A DNA stretch of 60,928 nucleotides from Clostridia bacterium (GCA_017550745.1 JAFZOG010000140.1:1-60928), one strand, 5' to 3'. Positions 43,122-52,421 are shown, counted from the stretch's first letter. Made by a program: numbers and translations. The notes: generated from the letters alone by a model not told the origin.

Positions 43122-45381
43122 GGAGCATATCCTCCAACAGTCGCTTTGCCATTGCTTTGCCGCGGGGCCCCACCTCGCCCTCCGGGCCGACGCAGGAGGG
43201 GCAGCCGTTGGGACAGTCGCAGTCGTTTACCAGGGTCAGGGCGTGGGTGAACAGGATATCCCGCATCCGGAAGGCTTTTTCGGCCAATCCCACGCCGCCG
43301 GGGCAATTGTCATACAGGATCAGGGTGGGCTTTTCCGTGAAGGGGCATTTCACCTGATAGCTGACGGCGATATCCCGGGGGGAACACATCAGATACAGCG
43401 GCGAAAGAATGCGCATCAGGTTGGCGATGCCCAGCATGCCGCTTTGCAGATCGTCCTTTTCATATTTTTCCGCGATGGCGTCCGGCACCGTGCGCCACAT
43501 GGCGGTGGTGTGCATTTCCGTTTCCGGCAGGCGCACCGGGCCAAAGCCCACGTTTTCGTTGTTGTCAAAGCGCATCTTCTTAAAGATCTTGACCAGCGCC
43601 ACCACCTTCACCTCGCCCAGGGCCGCGCCGTCCTCTTCTTTTTCAATGTCCAGCAGGCTTAAGGAAACGTTCAGGTCGGCGTCGGTGTAGTAGTCCACGT
43701 TCACCCTGCGGATAAAAGCTTTGCAGGCGTCGAAATCCAGCTCGTCCACCTGGTACGTTTGCCCCTCGTGCATATAGATGGCGTTGGGATGCAGCAGCAT
43801 CGGCGCTGTGAAACGGTCCATTTCACCCACGATGCGGGGATGCGCCGGGTCGGTGATGTCGTTGATGAGGAAATTTTCCGTCATGGCTGTGCGCAGGCTC
43901 ATTTCGCTGGCGGGGAAATCCTCGGCCATCCAATGGTAGGTGTCGCCGACCCTGCGCAGAATGCTGCCCTCTTCCAAATAGGACAGGATTTCTTCTCCCC
44001 CCGCCGCGTTGCCGAGGGTTTCGCCCGCCTTGAAGGGAAGCTCGTAGGCGGCGCATTTGAAGTGGCTCAGAAGGATATACAGGTTATCCGGGTTCAGCAG
44101 GGCGTTTTCGGCGGGCTGGGTAAAGAAATAGTCCGGGTGGGTGACGATGAACTGATCCAGCGCGTTGGAGGACGCCACCATGAACGTGGCGCTGACTCCG
44201 TGCCGCCGCCCCGCGCGGCCCGACTGCTGCCAGGTGCTGGCGATGGTGCCGGGATACCCGCAGAGCACGCAGGCTTCCAGGGCGCCGATGTCAATGCCCA
44301 GCTCCAGGGCATTGGTGGATACCACCGCCTGGATATTGCCGTTCCGCAGGCCCTGCTCGATCTCCCGGCGTTCCGAGGGAAGATAGCCGCCCCTGTAGCC
44401 CCGCACCTTGCCGCTGTTGCCGAGGGGATCGGACACCAGTTCCTTGAGCTGCCGGGTCATGACCTCTACCTGCAGGCGGCTTTTGGCAAACACGATGCTC
44501 TGCACGCCGTTGTTCACCAGCAGGGAGGCGATTTTCCGCGTTTCCGACAGCACGCTTTTGCGGATGCCCAGCTGCCGGTTCACCACCGGCGGATTGTAAA
44601 AGATATAGTGCTTTTCCCCGGAAGGCGCGCCGTTGTTGTCGATCAGGCGGACCGGACGGCCAATCAGCGTTTCAGCCAATTCCCGGGGATTCTGGATGGT
44701 GGCGCTGCACAGGATGAATTGCGGATGGCTGCCGTAAAACGAACACAGGCGGACCAGCCGCCGCAGCACATTGGCCAGGTTGCTGCCGAACACGCCGCGG
44801 TATGTATGGATTTCATCGACGACGATGTATTTCAGGTTTTCAAACAGCTTGACCCATTTCGTGTGCTGGGGCAGAATGCCGCTGTGGAGCATGTCCGGAT
44901 TCGTGACCACCACATGGCCCGCCTGCCGCACAGCCCTTCGGGCGGCGGCAGGGGTATCGCCGTCGTAGGTGAAGGTTTTAATATCTGCCCCCAGGAGCGC
45001 AATCAGTTCATACAGCTCCGCCACCTGGTCGGCGGAAAGGGCTTTCGTGGGGAAAAGATACAGGGCCCGGGCGTCAGGGTTCTTTAATATCTCCGCCAGC
45101 ACCGGCAGGTTATAGCAAAGGGTTTTTCCCGAAGCTGTGGGCGTGACCACCACATAATCCGCCTGCTCCTGGGACGCGGCGAAGCATTCCGCCTGGTGGG
45201 TATACAGTTGATACACGCCGTGCTTTCCCAGCGCCGCAGGCAGCCGCGGGTCGATGTTTTCCGGCCAGGGGGAATACCGCGCGGCTTTGGGAGGCACCGT
45301 ATGCCAGGCCGTCACGTTTTCCATAAAATACGGATCCTGCTTCAATCGCTCCAACAGCTGCGGCAAATTCACGGCGTCCAC
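43108..45381 (-). CDS. DEAD/DEAH-box helicase of the YprA/MrfA type with DUF1998-like zinc region
   Basis: A 757-residue superfamily 2 helicase. Motif I TPTASGKTLCYN, the DEIH box (VVDEIHTYRG), motif III SATI and motif VI QSGRAGRRHG are present. A C-terminal four-Cys cluster (CDCPNGCPSC) matches the Bacillus MrfA (YprA) helicase, which repairs mitomycin-type DNA adducts with the exonuclease MrfB. No MrfB gene adjoins here; an unrelated-position DEDDh exonuclease is at 12421. The GTG at 45381 is used; a second GTG 9 bp inside has a better-spaced GGGG site. Confidence 0.9.
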   Translation of the reverse strand: MDAVNLPQLLERLKQDPYFMENVTAWHTVPPKAARYSPWPENIDPRLPAALGKHGVYQLYTHQAECFAASQEQADYVVVTPTASGKTLCYNLPVLAEILKNPDARALYLFPTKALSADQVAELYELIALLGADIKTFTYDGDTPAAARRAVRQAGHVVVTNPDMLHSGILPQHTKWVKLFENLKYIVVDEIHTYRGVFGSNLANVLRRLVRLCSFYGSHPQFILCSATIQNPRELAETLIGRPVRLIDNNGAPSGEKHYIFYNPPVVNRQLGIRKSVLSETRKIASLLVNNGVQSIVFAKSRLQVEVMTRQLKELVSDPLGNSGKVRGYRGGYLPSERREIEQGLRNGNIQAVVSTNALELGIDIGALEACVLCGYPGTIASTWQQSGRAGRRHGVSATFMVASSNALDQFIVTHPDYFFTQPAENALLNPDNLYILLSHFKCAAYELPFKAGETLGNAAGGEEILSYLEEGSILRRVGDTYHWMAEDFPASEMSLRTAMTENFLINDITDPAHPRIVGEMDRFTAPMLLHPNAIYMHEGQTYQVDELDFDACKAFIRRVNVDYYTDADLNVSLSLLDIEKEEDGAALGEVKVVALVKIFKKMRFDNNENVGFGPVRLPETEMHTTAMWRTVPDAIAEKYEKDDLQSGMLGIANLMRILSPLYLMCSPRDIAVSYQVKCPFTEKPTLILYDNCPGGVGLAEKAFRMRDILFTHALTLVNDCDCPNGCPSCVGPEGEVGPRGKAMAKRLLEDMLHDHS

Positions 45382-45476
45382 CCCGATTCCTTACAAAAGA
45401 TATGCCATAACGCCGGCTGCCTGTCCATTCGAAAGCCGCCGGCACGCGCCGCGGGTTTTCCCGCGCGCTCACCTGT

Positions 45477-45505
45477 ATTATACCTTCATTCCCGTCTGAT
45501 TGCAA
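45477..45505 (-). promoter_or_regulatory. Promoter of the helicase-mnmG operon
   Basis: Minus strand TTGCAA (45505-45500), 17-bp spacer, TATAAT (45482-45477). Confidence 0.65.
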
Positions 45506-45507
45506 GA

Positions 45508-45538
45508 AAAACACCGGCCAAAAAGAACCACCGGCCGG
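45508..45538 (-). terminator. Rho-independent terminator of the peptidoglycan-binding protein gene
   Basis: On the minus strand CCGGCC and GGCCGG form a six-bp GC-only stem with a 13-nt loop, followed by TGTTTTTC. A second small stem, CCGC-TGAAA-GGCGG, lies just after the stop codon. Confidence 0.55.
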
Positions 45539-45575
45539 AGGGCCGATGGCTGTTGGACCGCCTTTCAGCGGTATT

Positions 45576-46844
45576 TTACCACGTCGCGTTCATTGCGCGG
45601 GATACGCAGTTCTGATGGGCTTCATCCACGCGGTTTGTTTCGTGGGTGCGGCTATTGTAAAAATGGATGCAGAAGTGGCCGTCGAAATTGTTGTTGGAGA
45701 TGGTGGAGGTGCCGTGGGGCATGCCGTTCATGGAAGCGGCATACACATGGCCGTTATACAGCACCAGGATCGCCCGGCGGTTCCAGCTCCATTCTCCGCC
45801 GTACAGGGATTTCAGCACAGCCGTATCGGAGGCGGTCAAAGGCTCGCTGTCCAGATGGTTGCTGCCGAAGCGGCGGCGGGCCTGGAAGGTTTTTCCCGTG
45901 CTCACATCTTTGATGGTATACACGCATTGGCCGGTGAACACGTTCACGCCCTTGCTGAACCAATCCAGCCGTTCCGTTACATAGGTGTAGTTGGCGGCAT
46001 TCTTGCCAAACAGCGCTTTGATGGTGTCGTTGCCGGCCTTGCCGTCCTGGGTGAGCCCCTTGGATTTCTGGAAAGCTTTCACAGCTTCCACCGTCTTGTC
46101 GCCGTACTTGCTGTCAATGGCAGGCTTATAAAACCCTTTGATTTTCAGCGCCTGCTGGAGTGCCAGCACATCCTTGCCGCTGTTTCCCTTTTGGGTGGTG
46201 GAGGGGACGGTGATCTGGGAAATCTTCGTGATGCCCTTCATGTTGGGGTCGTTCGCCACGGTGGTATAGAGCACCTTGCCAAACAGCTTCATGATGGTGG
46301 CATAATCCGCTTTTCCGGTCTGGCTCAGGCCCATGGCTTTCTGGTAAGCCTTTACAGCCGCTACGGTCTGATCGCCGTATTTCCCGTCCACGGTGCCGCT
46401 GAAGTAGCCCTTGATTTTCAGCGCCTGCTGCAGCTTTTCCACACTGTCGCCGGAGGAACCCTTCTGGGTGTAATCCGGCGGATCGCCCAAGGCTGAAATC
46501 GTCTTGGCGGAGGAATATTTGCTGGTGCTGCCGGAGGAATCCGTGGTGCCGTTCAGGGCTTTCAGCGCGGCGTTGGACAGGGAGACGAATTTCTTCATCA
46601 CGTAGCCCTTGTTGTTGTCATAGGTTACGCAATAGAAGTTTCCGCTGGTTCCTGTCACGGTGACCTTGGTTCCCTTTTTCAGCTGCGTATAATAATCGGA
46701 ACTGGTGTTTGGCTTCATCCGAAAGAACACCTTATCCTCATTGATCGTACCGGTATAGGACGCAGCAAGCGCTTCCGGAACCATACTGATCAGCAGAGTA
46801 ATTGCCAGCATAAGGGCAATGCTTCTGTGTAAATACTGCTTCAA
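45576..46844 (-). CDS. Secreted SH3 / double peptidoglycan-binding protein with uncharacterised His/Cys C-terminal domain
   Basis: A 422-residue protein: signal peptide (MKQYLHRSIALMLAITLLIS, cleaved near ALA), SH3-like domain (about 30-90), Ser/Gly linker, two PG-binding-1 domains (about 128-190 and 218-280; SSGDSVEKLQQALKIKGYF, NSGKDVLALQQALKIKGFY) and a ~125-residue C-terminal domain. That last domain has WSWNRRAILVLYNGHVYAAS, MPHG (His377) and FDGHFCIHF (His390, Cys392, His394), then two more His residues. The His/Cys layout recalls L,D-transpeptidases (HG...SHGCIR) but the motif order and spacing differ, so the enzyme class is not established. It probably acts on the cell wall. Confidence 0.85.
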   Translation of the reverse strand: MKQYLHRSIALMLAITLLISMVPEALAASYTGTINEDKVFFRMKPNTSSDYYTQLKKGTKVTVTGTSGNFYCVTYDNNKGYVMKKFVSLSNAALKALNGTTDSSGSTSKYSSAKTISALGDPPDYTQKGSSGDSVEKLQQALKIKGYFSGTVDGKYGDQTVAAVKAYQKAMGLSQTGKADYATIMKLFGKVLYTTVANDPNMKGITKISQITVPSTTQKGNSGKDVLALQQALKIKGFYKPAIDSKYGDKTVEAVKAFQKSKGLTQDGKAGNDTIKALFGKNAANYTYVTERLDWFSKGVNVFTGQCVYTIKDVSTGKTFQARRRFGSNHLDSEPLTASDTAVLKSLYGGEWSWNRRAILVLYNGHVYAASMNGMPHGTSTISNNNFDGHFCIHFYNSRTHETNRVDEAHQNCVSRAMNATW

Positions 46845-46886
46845 TTGATTTCACCTGCTCTTCCTTTTGTTTGTTGAAGCATACAT

Positions 46887-46915
46887 ATTATAGTCTACAA
46901 TGACGGAATAATCAA
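46887..46915 (-). promoter_or_regulatory. Promoter of the SH3/peptidoglycan-binding protein gene
   Basis: Minus strand TTGATT (46915-46910), 17-bp spacer, TATAAT (46892-46887). Confidence 0.68.
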
Positions 46916-47164
46916 TATCTTGAACAAAATGTTTACAATTCTACTAAATATAGCAAACAAAAAATGAAGAAAATATTACCAGGGAAGGGCCCCGCGGACG
47001 GCATAAAGGGTGAAGGCGGGGGATTATTCATTTGGGGCCGGACATAGGATAATTTGAAAAAGTGGCAATACTCGGATGCTTTTGCTATAATTTTCATAAA
47101 AAGTGGGTAAGTACGGCGGCTTTCATCGTTAATATTTTAAAAATGTGGAGAATCAGCGCGCAGT

Positions 47165-47191
47165 AAAAAGCAGCGGCAAAAAAATCGCTGC
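47165..47191 (-). terminator. Terminator of the nine-gene ppi-dus operon
   Basis: On the minus strand GCAGCG and CGCTGC pair around a 10-nt T-rich loop and are followed by TTTTTA. Confidence 0.65.
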
Positions 47192-47219
47192 AGAGAAAGA
47201 AGAACGTTCTATCCCATTT

Positions 47220-48161
47220 TCACGGAGGAGTAAAATGAATATCCTGCGCCAGAACGCTTTCCGAGAACAGGCGATGAACCGCTTCGCTATATTCATCGAC
47301 CGTCGTTGATTTTTTCAGGGCTCTGCGGAAGGGGGCGGGACAATCCAACGCCTGCAGGAGATAAAACATGACGCCATGCATCCGTCCGATGACGGCTTTT
47401 TCGGGCCACCATTTCAGATACTCCCGGTAAAGCCGGTCGTGAAACAGGCGCAGGCTTTCCAAAGAAAGCGCTTCTCCGCCCTGGGTTTCCTGGGCCAGCG
47501 CAGGATTCACCGCCGCGCCCCGGCCCAGCATCAGGCTGAATTGCGCCATTTCCCGGCATTCGGAAACGCGGAACAGATCGCCGTTATAGATCACGGGGAA
47601 CGGGGCTTTTGCCGCCGCCTCCAGGAAAAACTCCCGGTGAGGCGCGCCGGAATAAAACTCCCGATACGTTCTGGGATGCAGGATCCATTCGTGAACCGGA
47701 TAACAGAGCATGATATCCAGCAGGCGGGGCCATTCGTCAGGCGAATCATAGCCGCACCGCGTTTTCAGCGATACGGGCAGCGCTGATTTTGCGTAGATCA
47801 CATCCAGGAACCGCGCGAGGCCGTCCGGGTCTTTGAGCATGCCGCTTCCTTTTCCCTTGGCGGTGACCGTGCCGGAGGGACATCCGAGATTCAGATTCAC
47901 TTCGGTGTAGCCTGCGTCCCGCAGCAGCTTTGCCATAGCCAGGAACAGCCCGGTGTCTTTGCACAGAATCTGGGGCACTGCGGGCACCCCGGCGTTTTCC
48001 TTTGGATCAATATCCGCCTGCTGCCGGCTGGTAAAGGAAAGGGAGGAGGAAGGGCTGATAAAGGGCATGAAATATTTTTCGAATCCTGCGAACGTGGCAT
48101 GATGCACCCGGCGGTAGACGGCGTCTGTCAGACCCTCAAGCGGAGCGAAGTAAATCGGCAT
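47220..48161 (-). CDS. tRNA-dihydrouridine synthase family protein
   Basis: FMN-dependent reduction of uridine in tRNA. The 313-residue protein starts with the barrel motif YFAPLEGLTDAVYRRVHH and carries the catalytic Cys in NLNLGCPSGTVTAKGKGSGM, then SLKTRCGYDSPDEW and the FMN site YNGDLF. It resembles the short clostridial DUS group, so the modified position is uncertain. It is last in the operon, 58 bp after the aldo/keto reductase gene. Confidence 0.92.
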   Translation of the reverse strand: MPIYFAPLEGLTDAVYRRVHHATFAGFEKYFMPFISPSSSLSFTSRQQADIDPKENAGVPAVPQILCKDTGLFLAMAKLLRDAGYTEVNLNLGCPSGTVTAKGKGSGMLKDPDGLARFLDVIYAKSALPVSLKTRCGYDSPDEWPRLLDIMLCYPVHEWILHPRTYREFYSGAPHREFFLEAAAKAPFPVIYNGDLFRVSECREMAQFSLMLGRGAAVNPALAQETQGGEALSLESLRLFHDRLYREYLKWWPEKAVIGRMHGVMFYLLQALDCPAPFRRALKKSTTVDEYSEAVHRLFSESVLAQDIHFTPP

Positions 48162-48219
48162 GGCAAGGCTCCCCGAAATAAAAAGAAGGAAAGTGAAGGC
48201 GAGAAACCCGCGGTTTACA

Positions 48220-49398
48220 TCAGTATTTCATCACCAGTTTGACGGCTTTTACGCCGATACGATAGATGGGCCCTTCCAGCTCCTTTTTGGCGGCTTTGAG
48301 CATTTCGCGGATGGGGAGCTGCTGGGGGCAATGGGCTTCGCATTTGCCGCATTGGACGCAATTGCCGGCGCCGGTGGGATTTTTACGCAGGCCCATGCAC
48401 ATGAAATATTCCCGCAGCCCGGCCAGCTTGTTTTCGGTGTATACGCGGTTGTAAGCGGCAAAAACGCCGGGGATGTCCACATGCTGCGGACAGGGCATAC
48501 AGTAGCGGCAGCCGGTGCACCCTACCTTCATGCGGGCGTTGATGGCGGCGGATACCCTGGACAATAAAGCAAAATCGGCTTCCGTCAATTCTCCTGCCCG
48601 GCAGGTATCGGCGGCGCGGAGGTTTTCGTTCAGCATTTCCATCGAGTTCATGCCGGACAGCACGCAGGTGACCGCTGGCTGGTTCCACAGCCAGCGGAAG
48701 GCCCATTCGGCAGGGCTGCGTTTCACAGGATAGCCGTCAAAGGCTTTCACGGCTTCGGGCGGCAGATTGTTCGCCAGCTTGCCGCCGCGCAGCGGCTCCA
48801 TGATGACGACGGGCAGGCCCTTGCCTGCCGCGTGCTTCAGCCCCGTCACGCCGGCCTGGGAATGCTCGTCCATATAATTGTACTGGATCTGGCAAAAATC
48901 CCAGTCATAAGCGTCCGCCAGCTGGCAGAACATATCTGAATTGCCGTGGTACGAAAAGCCGATCTGACGGATCGCGCCGTTTTTTTTCTTCTCCCCGATC
49001 CATTCCTGAATGCCCAAATCCGTAAGCCTTTGCCAGGTCTTCACGTCGGTGAGCATGTGCATGAGGTAATAATCCACGTGATCGGTCTGCAGGCGCTTTA
49101 ACTGTTCCTGGAAGTACTTTTCCATGCTTCCCGCGTTTTTCACATAATAGTGGGGCAGCTTGGTGGCGATGTTGATTTTGTCCCGGGCGCTGTTGCGGCG
49201 CAGGATCTCGCCCAGCGCGGCTTCGGAACCGGGATATGTATAAGCGGTGTCAAAGTAATTGATCCCGCCGTCAATGGCGGCCATGATTTCTTTTTCGGCC
49301 TTGTCCAGATCGATGCGGCCCGCGTGGGCGGTAAAGCGCATGCAGCCGTAGCCTAAAACGGAAATGGGACGGCCGTTCCTGTCCTTGCGGTATTGCAT
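48220..49398 (-). CDS. Aldo/keto reductase with C-terminal 4Fe-4S ferredoxin domain
   Basis: A 392-residue fusion. The N-terminal barrel has the AKR tetrad context (INYFDTAYTYPGSE for Asp/Tyr, ATKLPHYY for Lys, YYLMHML for His). The C-terminal part has two Cys clusters (CTGCRYCMPCPQHVDIPG and CVQCGKCEAHCPQQLPI), typical of anaerobe-specific AKRs that use ferredoxin-type electron transfer. The physiological substrate is unknown. AAGGAG precedes the ATG. Confidence 0.93.
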   Translation of the reverse strand: MQYRKDRNGRPISVLGYGCMRFTAHAGRIDLDKAEKEIMAAIDGGINYFDTAYTYPGSEAALGEILRRNSARDKINIATKLPHYYVKNAGSMEKYFQEQLKRLQTDHVDYYLMHMLTDVKTWQRLTDLGIQEWIGEKKKNGAIRQIGFSYHGNSDMFCQLADAYDWDFCQIQYNYMDEHSQAGVTGLKHAAGKGLPVVIMEPLRGGKLANNLPPEAVKAFDGYPVKRSPAEWAFRWLWNQPAVTCVLSGMNSMEMLNENLRAADTCRAGELTEADFALLSRVSAAINARMKVGCTGCRYCMPCPQHVDIPGVFAAYNRVYTENKLAGLREYFMCMGLRKNPTGAGNCVQCGKCEAHCPQQLPIREMLKAAKKELEGPIYRIGVKAVKLVMKY

Positions 49399-49415
49399 GG
49401 GTACGCTCCTTTTTC

Positions 49416-50255
49416 TTACAGCGCAGTTTCTGTCCGGATACAGGTGGAATAAACGGTTTTGAGGAAATCAAAGGCCTGATCGGCGGCTTCCTCCGTTTCA
49501 AAAGCGCCAAACACCACGGATCCGGATCCGGTCATCTGCGCGAAGCCGGCGCCGGCCTGATACAGGGCCTCCTTCGCCGTAGCGATTTGGGGACGCAGCG
49601 GGACAGACGCGCTTTCCAGCACGTTTGACGCGGCGGCTTTTAACGCCCTTAAATCTCCTGCCGCCAAAGCCAGGGCGGCCTTCTCCGTGTCAGGCGGCGA
49701 GACGGCGGCCTGGTGGTAGGCGGCAAAAACCTCTTTCGTGGAAAGCGCGGCGCAGGGCTGAATGAGCACCATGGGAAAAACGCGGCTTTCTATGGGGGAA
49801 AGGCTCTCCCCGATTCCCTGGGCGCGCCGGGCCGCGTCATGCAGGCAAAAGGGCACATCCGCCCCCAGCTTTACGCCAAGCGCGCAGAGCGCGTCCAAGG
49901 GATCGTTGATTCCCCAGAAAGCGTTCAGCCCCTTCAAAGCCGCCGCGCAGTCCGCGCTGCCGCCGCCCAGGCCCGCGCCCATGGGAATGCGCTTGGTCAG
50001 GCGGATCCTTGCCCCGCGGGAGATCCCCGCTGTTTCCTTAAGCGCTCTTGCCGCTTTCAGGATCAGATTGTCCTGCCCCGCGGATAAGCCGTCCGCGCCG
50101 TCGATTGCCAGCGACAGCCCGTCCGCCGGTTCGATCCGGAGGGTGTCGTGCAAGGCAAGCGGCTGCATCAGCATATCCAGCAAATGGTAGCCGTCCCCGC
50201 GCCTGCCGACCACGTTCAGCGTCCAGTTAATTTTTGCCCGCGCCTGTATCTCCAT
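49416..50255 (-). CDS. ispE: 4-diphosphocytidyl-2-C-methyl-D-erythritol kinase
   Basis: Fourth step of the MEP isoprenoid pathway; phosphorylates CDP-ME. The 279-residue GHMP kinase begins RAKINWTLNVVGRRGDGYHL and carries the ATP loop PMGAGLGGGSADCAAAL. The ATG at 50255 has GGAGGAACCC upstream and matches the family start; longer readings run into the histidine kinase gene. It overlaps that gene by 29 bp, so they are coupled. Confidence 0.95.
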   Translation of the reverse strand: MEIQARAKINWTLNVVGRRGDGYHLLDMLMQPLALHDTLRIEPADGLSLAIDGADGLSAGQDNLILKAARALKETAGISRGARIRLTKRIPMGAGLGGGSADCAAALKGLNAFWGINDPLDALCALGVKLGADVPFCLHDAARRAQGIGESLSPIESRVFPMVLIQPCAALSTKEVFAAYHQAAVSPPDTEKAALALAAGDLRALKAAASNVLESASVPLRPQIATAKEALYQAGAGFAQMTGSGSVVFGAFETEEAADQAFDFLKTVYSTCIRTETAL

Positions 50256-51735
50256 GGGTTCCTCCGGGATTGGTTCCTTTTTCAAGCGTGATTTCAAATT
50301 CCGCGCCGTTTTCGCCTGAAACGAGGCGGATCTGCTGGTTGTGCCGCTCCATGATGCGCTTGCAGATGGCAAGCCCCAGGCCGGTGCCCTTTCCGACGGT
50401 GTGCGCTTTATCGACTTTGTAGAACCGGTCGAAGATAAAGGGGGCGTCGGCGGCGGGGATGCCCAGGCCGTTGTCCTTGACCCGCATGATGATATGGTCG
50501 CCTTCCGGCCTTGTGATCAGCGTGACCGTGCCGTGGGCGGGCGTATACTTGATGGCGTTGTCCAGCAGATTGATGGCGACCTGCTCGATCTGGTCGGCAT
50601 CGGCATGCACAAAGCAGGCTTCATCCTGAAACTGTACGTCGATGTCCAGGCTTTTGTCGTCGATCTGCGTCATGCGGGAAATCAGCACGCGCCGGAGCAT
50701 TTCATTCAAATCGAAATGGCTGTACGCCAGGCTCGTTTCCTGGTTTTCCATGCGGGACAGGTTCAGCAGGTTATTGATCAGCTTGGCCAGGCGCTGGGTT
50801 TCATCCACCACCACTTGCAGGTACTGCTCGTGCATTTCCGGCGGGATCGTGCCGTCCAGCATCCCCTGGGCAAAGCCCTTGATCGAGGTGACCGGGGAAC
50901 GCAGCTCGTGGGATACGTTGGCGACAAAATCCCTGCGCGACTGCTCCAGCGATCCAAGCTGCACGGACATCTGGTTGAAGGAACGGCCCAGCTCGGCGAT
51001 TTCCTTGCCGCCTTCTTCCGGCGCTTTGGCGTCAAAGTTTCCTCTGGCCATCTGGCCGGCGGCTTTGGCCATTGCAGCGATGGGATTCGTGATCTGCTGG
51101 GCGACAAAGAAAACCACCGCCGCCGCAAACAGAAACACGCCCACGGCGGCCAGCGCCGTCTGCCAGATCATGTCCTGATACACTGCGTGAACCGTCTGCG
51201 CGGCAGTTTGGATCAGCACATAGCCCATCACAGTGCGTATCGTGCCCAAAGAATTGCTCTGCACCCACGGCACCATCACGGTGAAATACGGGCCGTCGCT
51301 GCTTTGGGTCTGCTTCACCACTTCCTCTCCCTGCATGGCCAGGTTCATATACTCGGCCAATTCGCTTGCGGAGGGAACGGTTTTTTGCGTATCCTCTCTC
51401 AGATGATCCTGTAAATAATAAATATAATACTTCCCCGTGCGGTCTACCACCATGGTATAAGCGTCGTAATCATCATAGATCCGCCGGGATTTCCAGTTGA
51501 TATATTCCTCTACCGCGCTTGGGTCCAAATCGCTGTTTGACAGGGAATCCATAGACAGCCTGCTGGCCAGGTAGCTGATATCCCTCGCCTGGGTTTTCAG
51601 GGCGTCCATCCGGCTGTCGATGACGCTGTTTTTCTGGTAGGTATAGGTCAGGCCGGAAAGCACTGCCACGCAAACCAGGATCACGCTGAGGGAAACGATC
51701 AGCAGGCGGGCAAACATACTGAGGCTGCGCATCAT
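50227..51735 (-). CDS. Sensor histidine kinase (HAMP, HisKA, HATPase)
   Basis: A 502-residue membrane sensor. TM1 is at about 10-30, an extracellular sensing region at about 31-190, TM2 at about 191-213, HAMP at 212-264, then the phosphoacceptor H-box FVANVSHELRSPVTSIKG with His276, the N-box (LLDNAIKYTP) and G-boxes (KDNGLGIP, GKGTGLGLAI). The overall layout resembles ResE/WalK-type kinases. The gene overlaps its response regulator by 4 bp. The signal is not known; the operon suggests a cell-envelope or division link (inference). Confidence 0.95.
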   Translation of the reverse strand: MMRSLSMFARLLIVSLSVILVCVAVLSGLTYTYQKNSVIDSRMDALKTQARDISYLASRLSMDSLSNSDLDPSAVEEYINWKSRRIYDDYDAYTMVVDRTGKYYIYYLQDHLREDTQKTVPSASELAEYMNLAMQGEEVVKQTQSSDGPYFTVMVPWVQSNSLGTIRTVMGYVLIQTAAQTVHAVYQDMIWQTALAAVGVFLFAAAVVFFVAQQITNPIAAMAKAAGQMARGNFDAKAPEEGGKEIAELGRSFNQMSVQLGSLEQSRRDFVANVSHELRSPVTSIKGFAQGMLDGTIPPEMHEQYLQVVVDETQRLAKLINNLLNLSRMENQETSLAYSHFDLNEMLRRVLISRMTQIDDKSLDIDVQFQDEACFVHADADQIEQVAINLLDNAIKYTPAHGTVTLITRPEGDHIIMRVKDNGLGIPAADAPFIFDRFYKVDKAHTVGKGTGLGLAICKRIMERHNQQIRLVSGENGAEFEITLEKGTNPGGTHGDTGAGKN

Positions 51736-52421
51736 TTCACCTCGAATTTATAGCCCACACCCCACACGGTGCGTATCTGCCAGCCCAGGGCTTCGCTGTC
51801 CTGCAGCTTTTCGCGCAGGCGCTTGATATGCACGTCCACCGTGCGGCTGTCGCCGAAGAAATCAAAGCCCCACACCTGCTCCAGCAGCTGTTCGCGGGTG
51901 AACACGCGGTTCTGGTGCGATGCCAGGAAATACAGCACTTCCAGCTCTTTGGGCGGCATATCCAGCAGCTTTCCCTGATAGTACACCTCGTATTTTTCCA
52001 GGCTGATGGAAAGCCCGGGGAAGGAAAGAATGTCCTTTTCGGTTTCGCTGGCCCCCGAACGGCGGAGCACGGCTTTCACCCGCGCCACAAGCTCCTTGCC
52101 CTCGAAGGGTTTGGTGATGTAGTCATCCGCGCCCAGTTCCAGGCCCAGCACCTTGTCGAAGGTTTCGTCCTTGGCGGAAAGCATGATGATCGGGATGCTG
52201 CTGCTCTGCCTGATGGCGCGGCAAACCTGCCAGCCGTCCATGCCGGGCAGCATGATGTCCAGCAGCATCAGGCTCGGCGGATTCTTCTGAAACGCGTTCA
52301 CGGCGTCGTCGCCGCGGGTTTCCACGTTGACTTCATATCCCTCTTTTTCCAGATAAAGCTTGACCAGCTGCGCGATGTTCGGGTCGTCGTCCACGACCAG
52401 GATGGTTTGCTTGTCTTTCAT
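51732..52421 (-). CDS. OmpR/PhoB-family response regulator
   Basis: A 229-residue DNA-binding regulator. The receiver has the acidic pocket (VVDDDPN) and phosphoacceptor Asp55 (LLDIMLPG), followed by KPFEGKELVARVKAVLRR. The C-terminal winged helix ends with QIRTVWGVGYKFEVK. The ATG at 52421 follows AAAGGGGG; an earlier ATG overlaps that site. It is cotranslated with the sensor kinase (overlap ATGA). Confidence 0.95.
   Translation of the reverse strand: MKDKQTILVVDDDPNIAQLVKLYLEKEGYEVNVETRGDDAVNAFQKNPPSLMLLDIMLPGMDGWQVCRAIRQSSSIPIIMLSAKDETFDKVLGLELGADDYITKPFEGKELVARVKAVLRRSGASETEKDILSFPGLSISLEKYEVYYQGKLLDMPPKELEVLYFLASHQNRVFTREQLLEQVWGFDFFGDSRTVDVHIKRLREKLQDSEALGWQIRTVWGVGYKFEVK

Larger units (their letters stand above)
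46845..47219. other. 375-bp AT-rich intergenic region: promoter of the upstream gene and terminator of dus
   Basis: It contains the promoter at 46887-46915 for the peptidoglycan-binding gene and the dus terminator at 47165-47191. The middle (46930-47160) is AT-rich and holds no coding frame. A plus-strand TATAAT near 47092 has only a weak -35 partner and no gene after it. Confidence 0.6.

Noticed and set aside
43759-45087. A 442-codon plus-strand frame opposite the MrfA-type helicase
   Set aside because: Shadow frame; helicase motifs on the minus strand are conserved and the plus-strand product has no domain.
47060-47100. Plus-strand TATAAT near 47092 as a promoter of an unseen small RNA
   Set aside because: Only a weak TGGCAA partner at 17 bp, no gene or terminator with a T-run on the plus strand follows.
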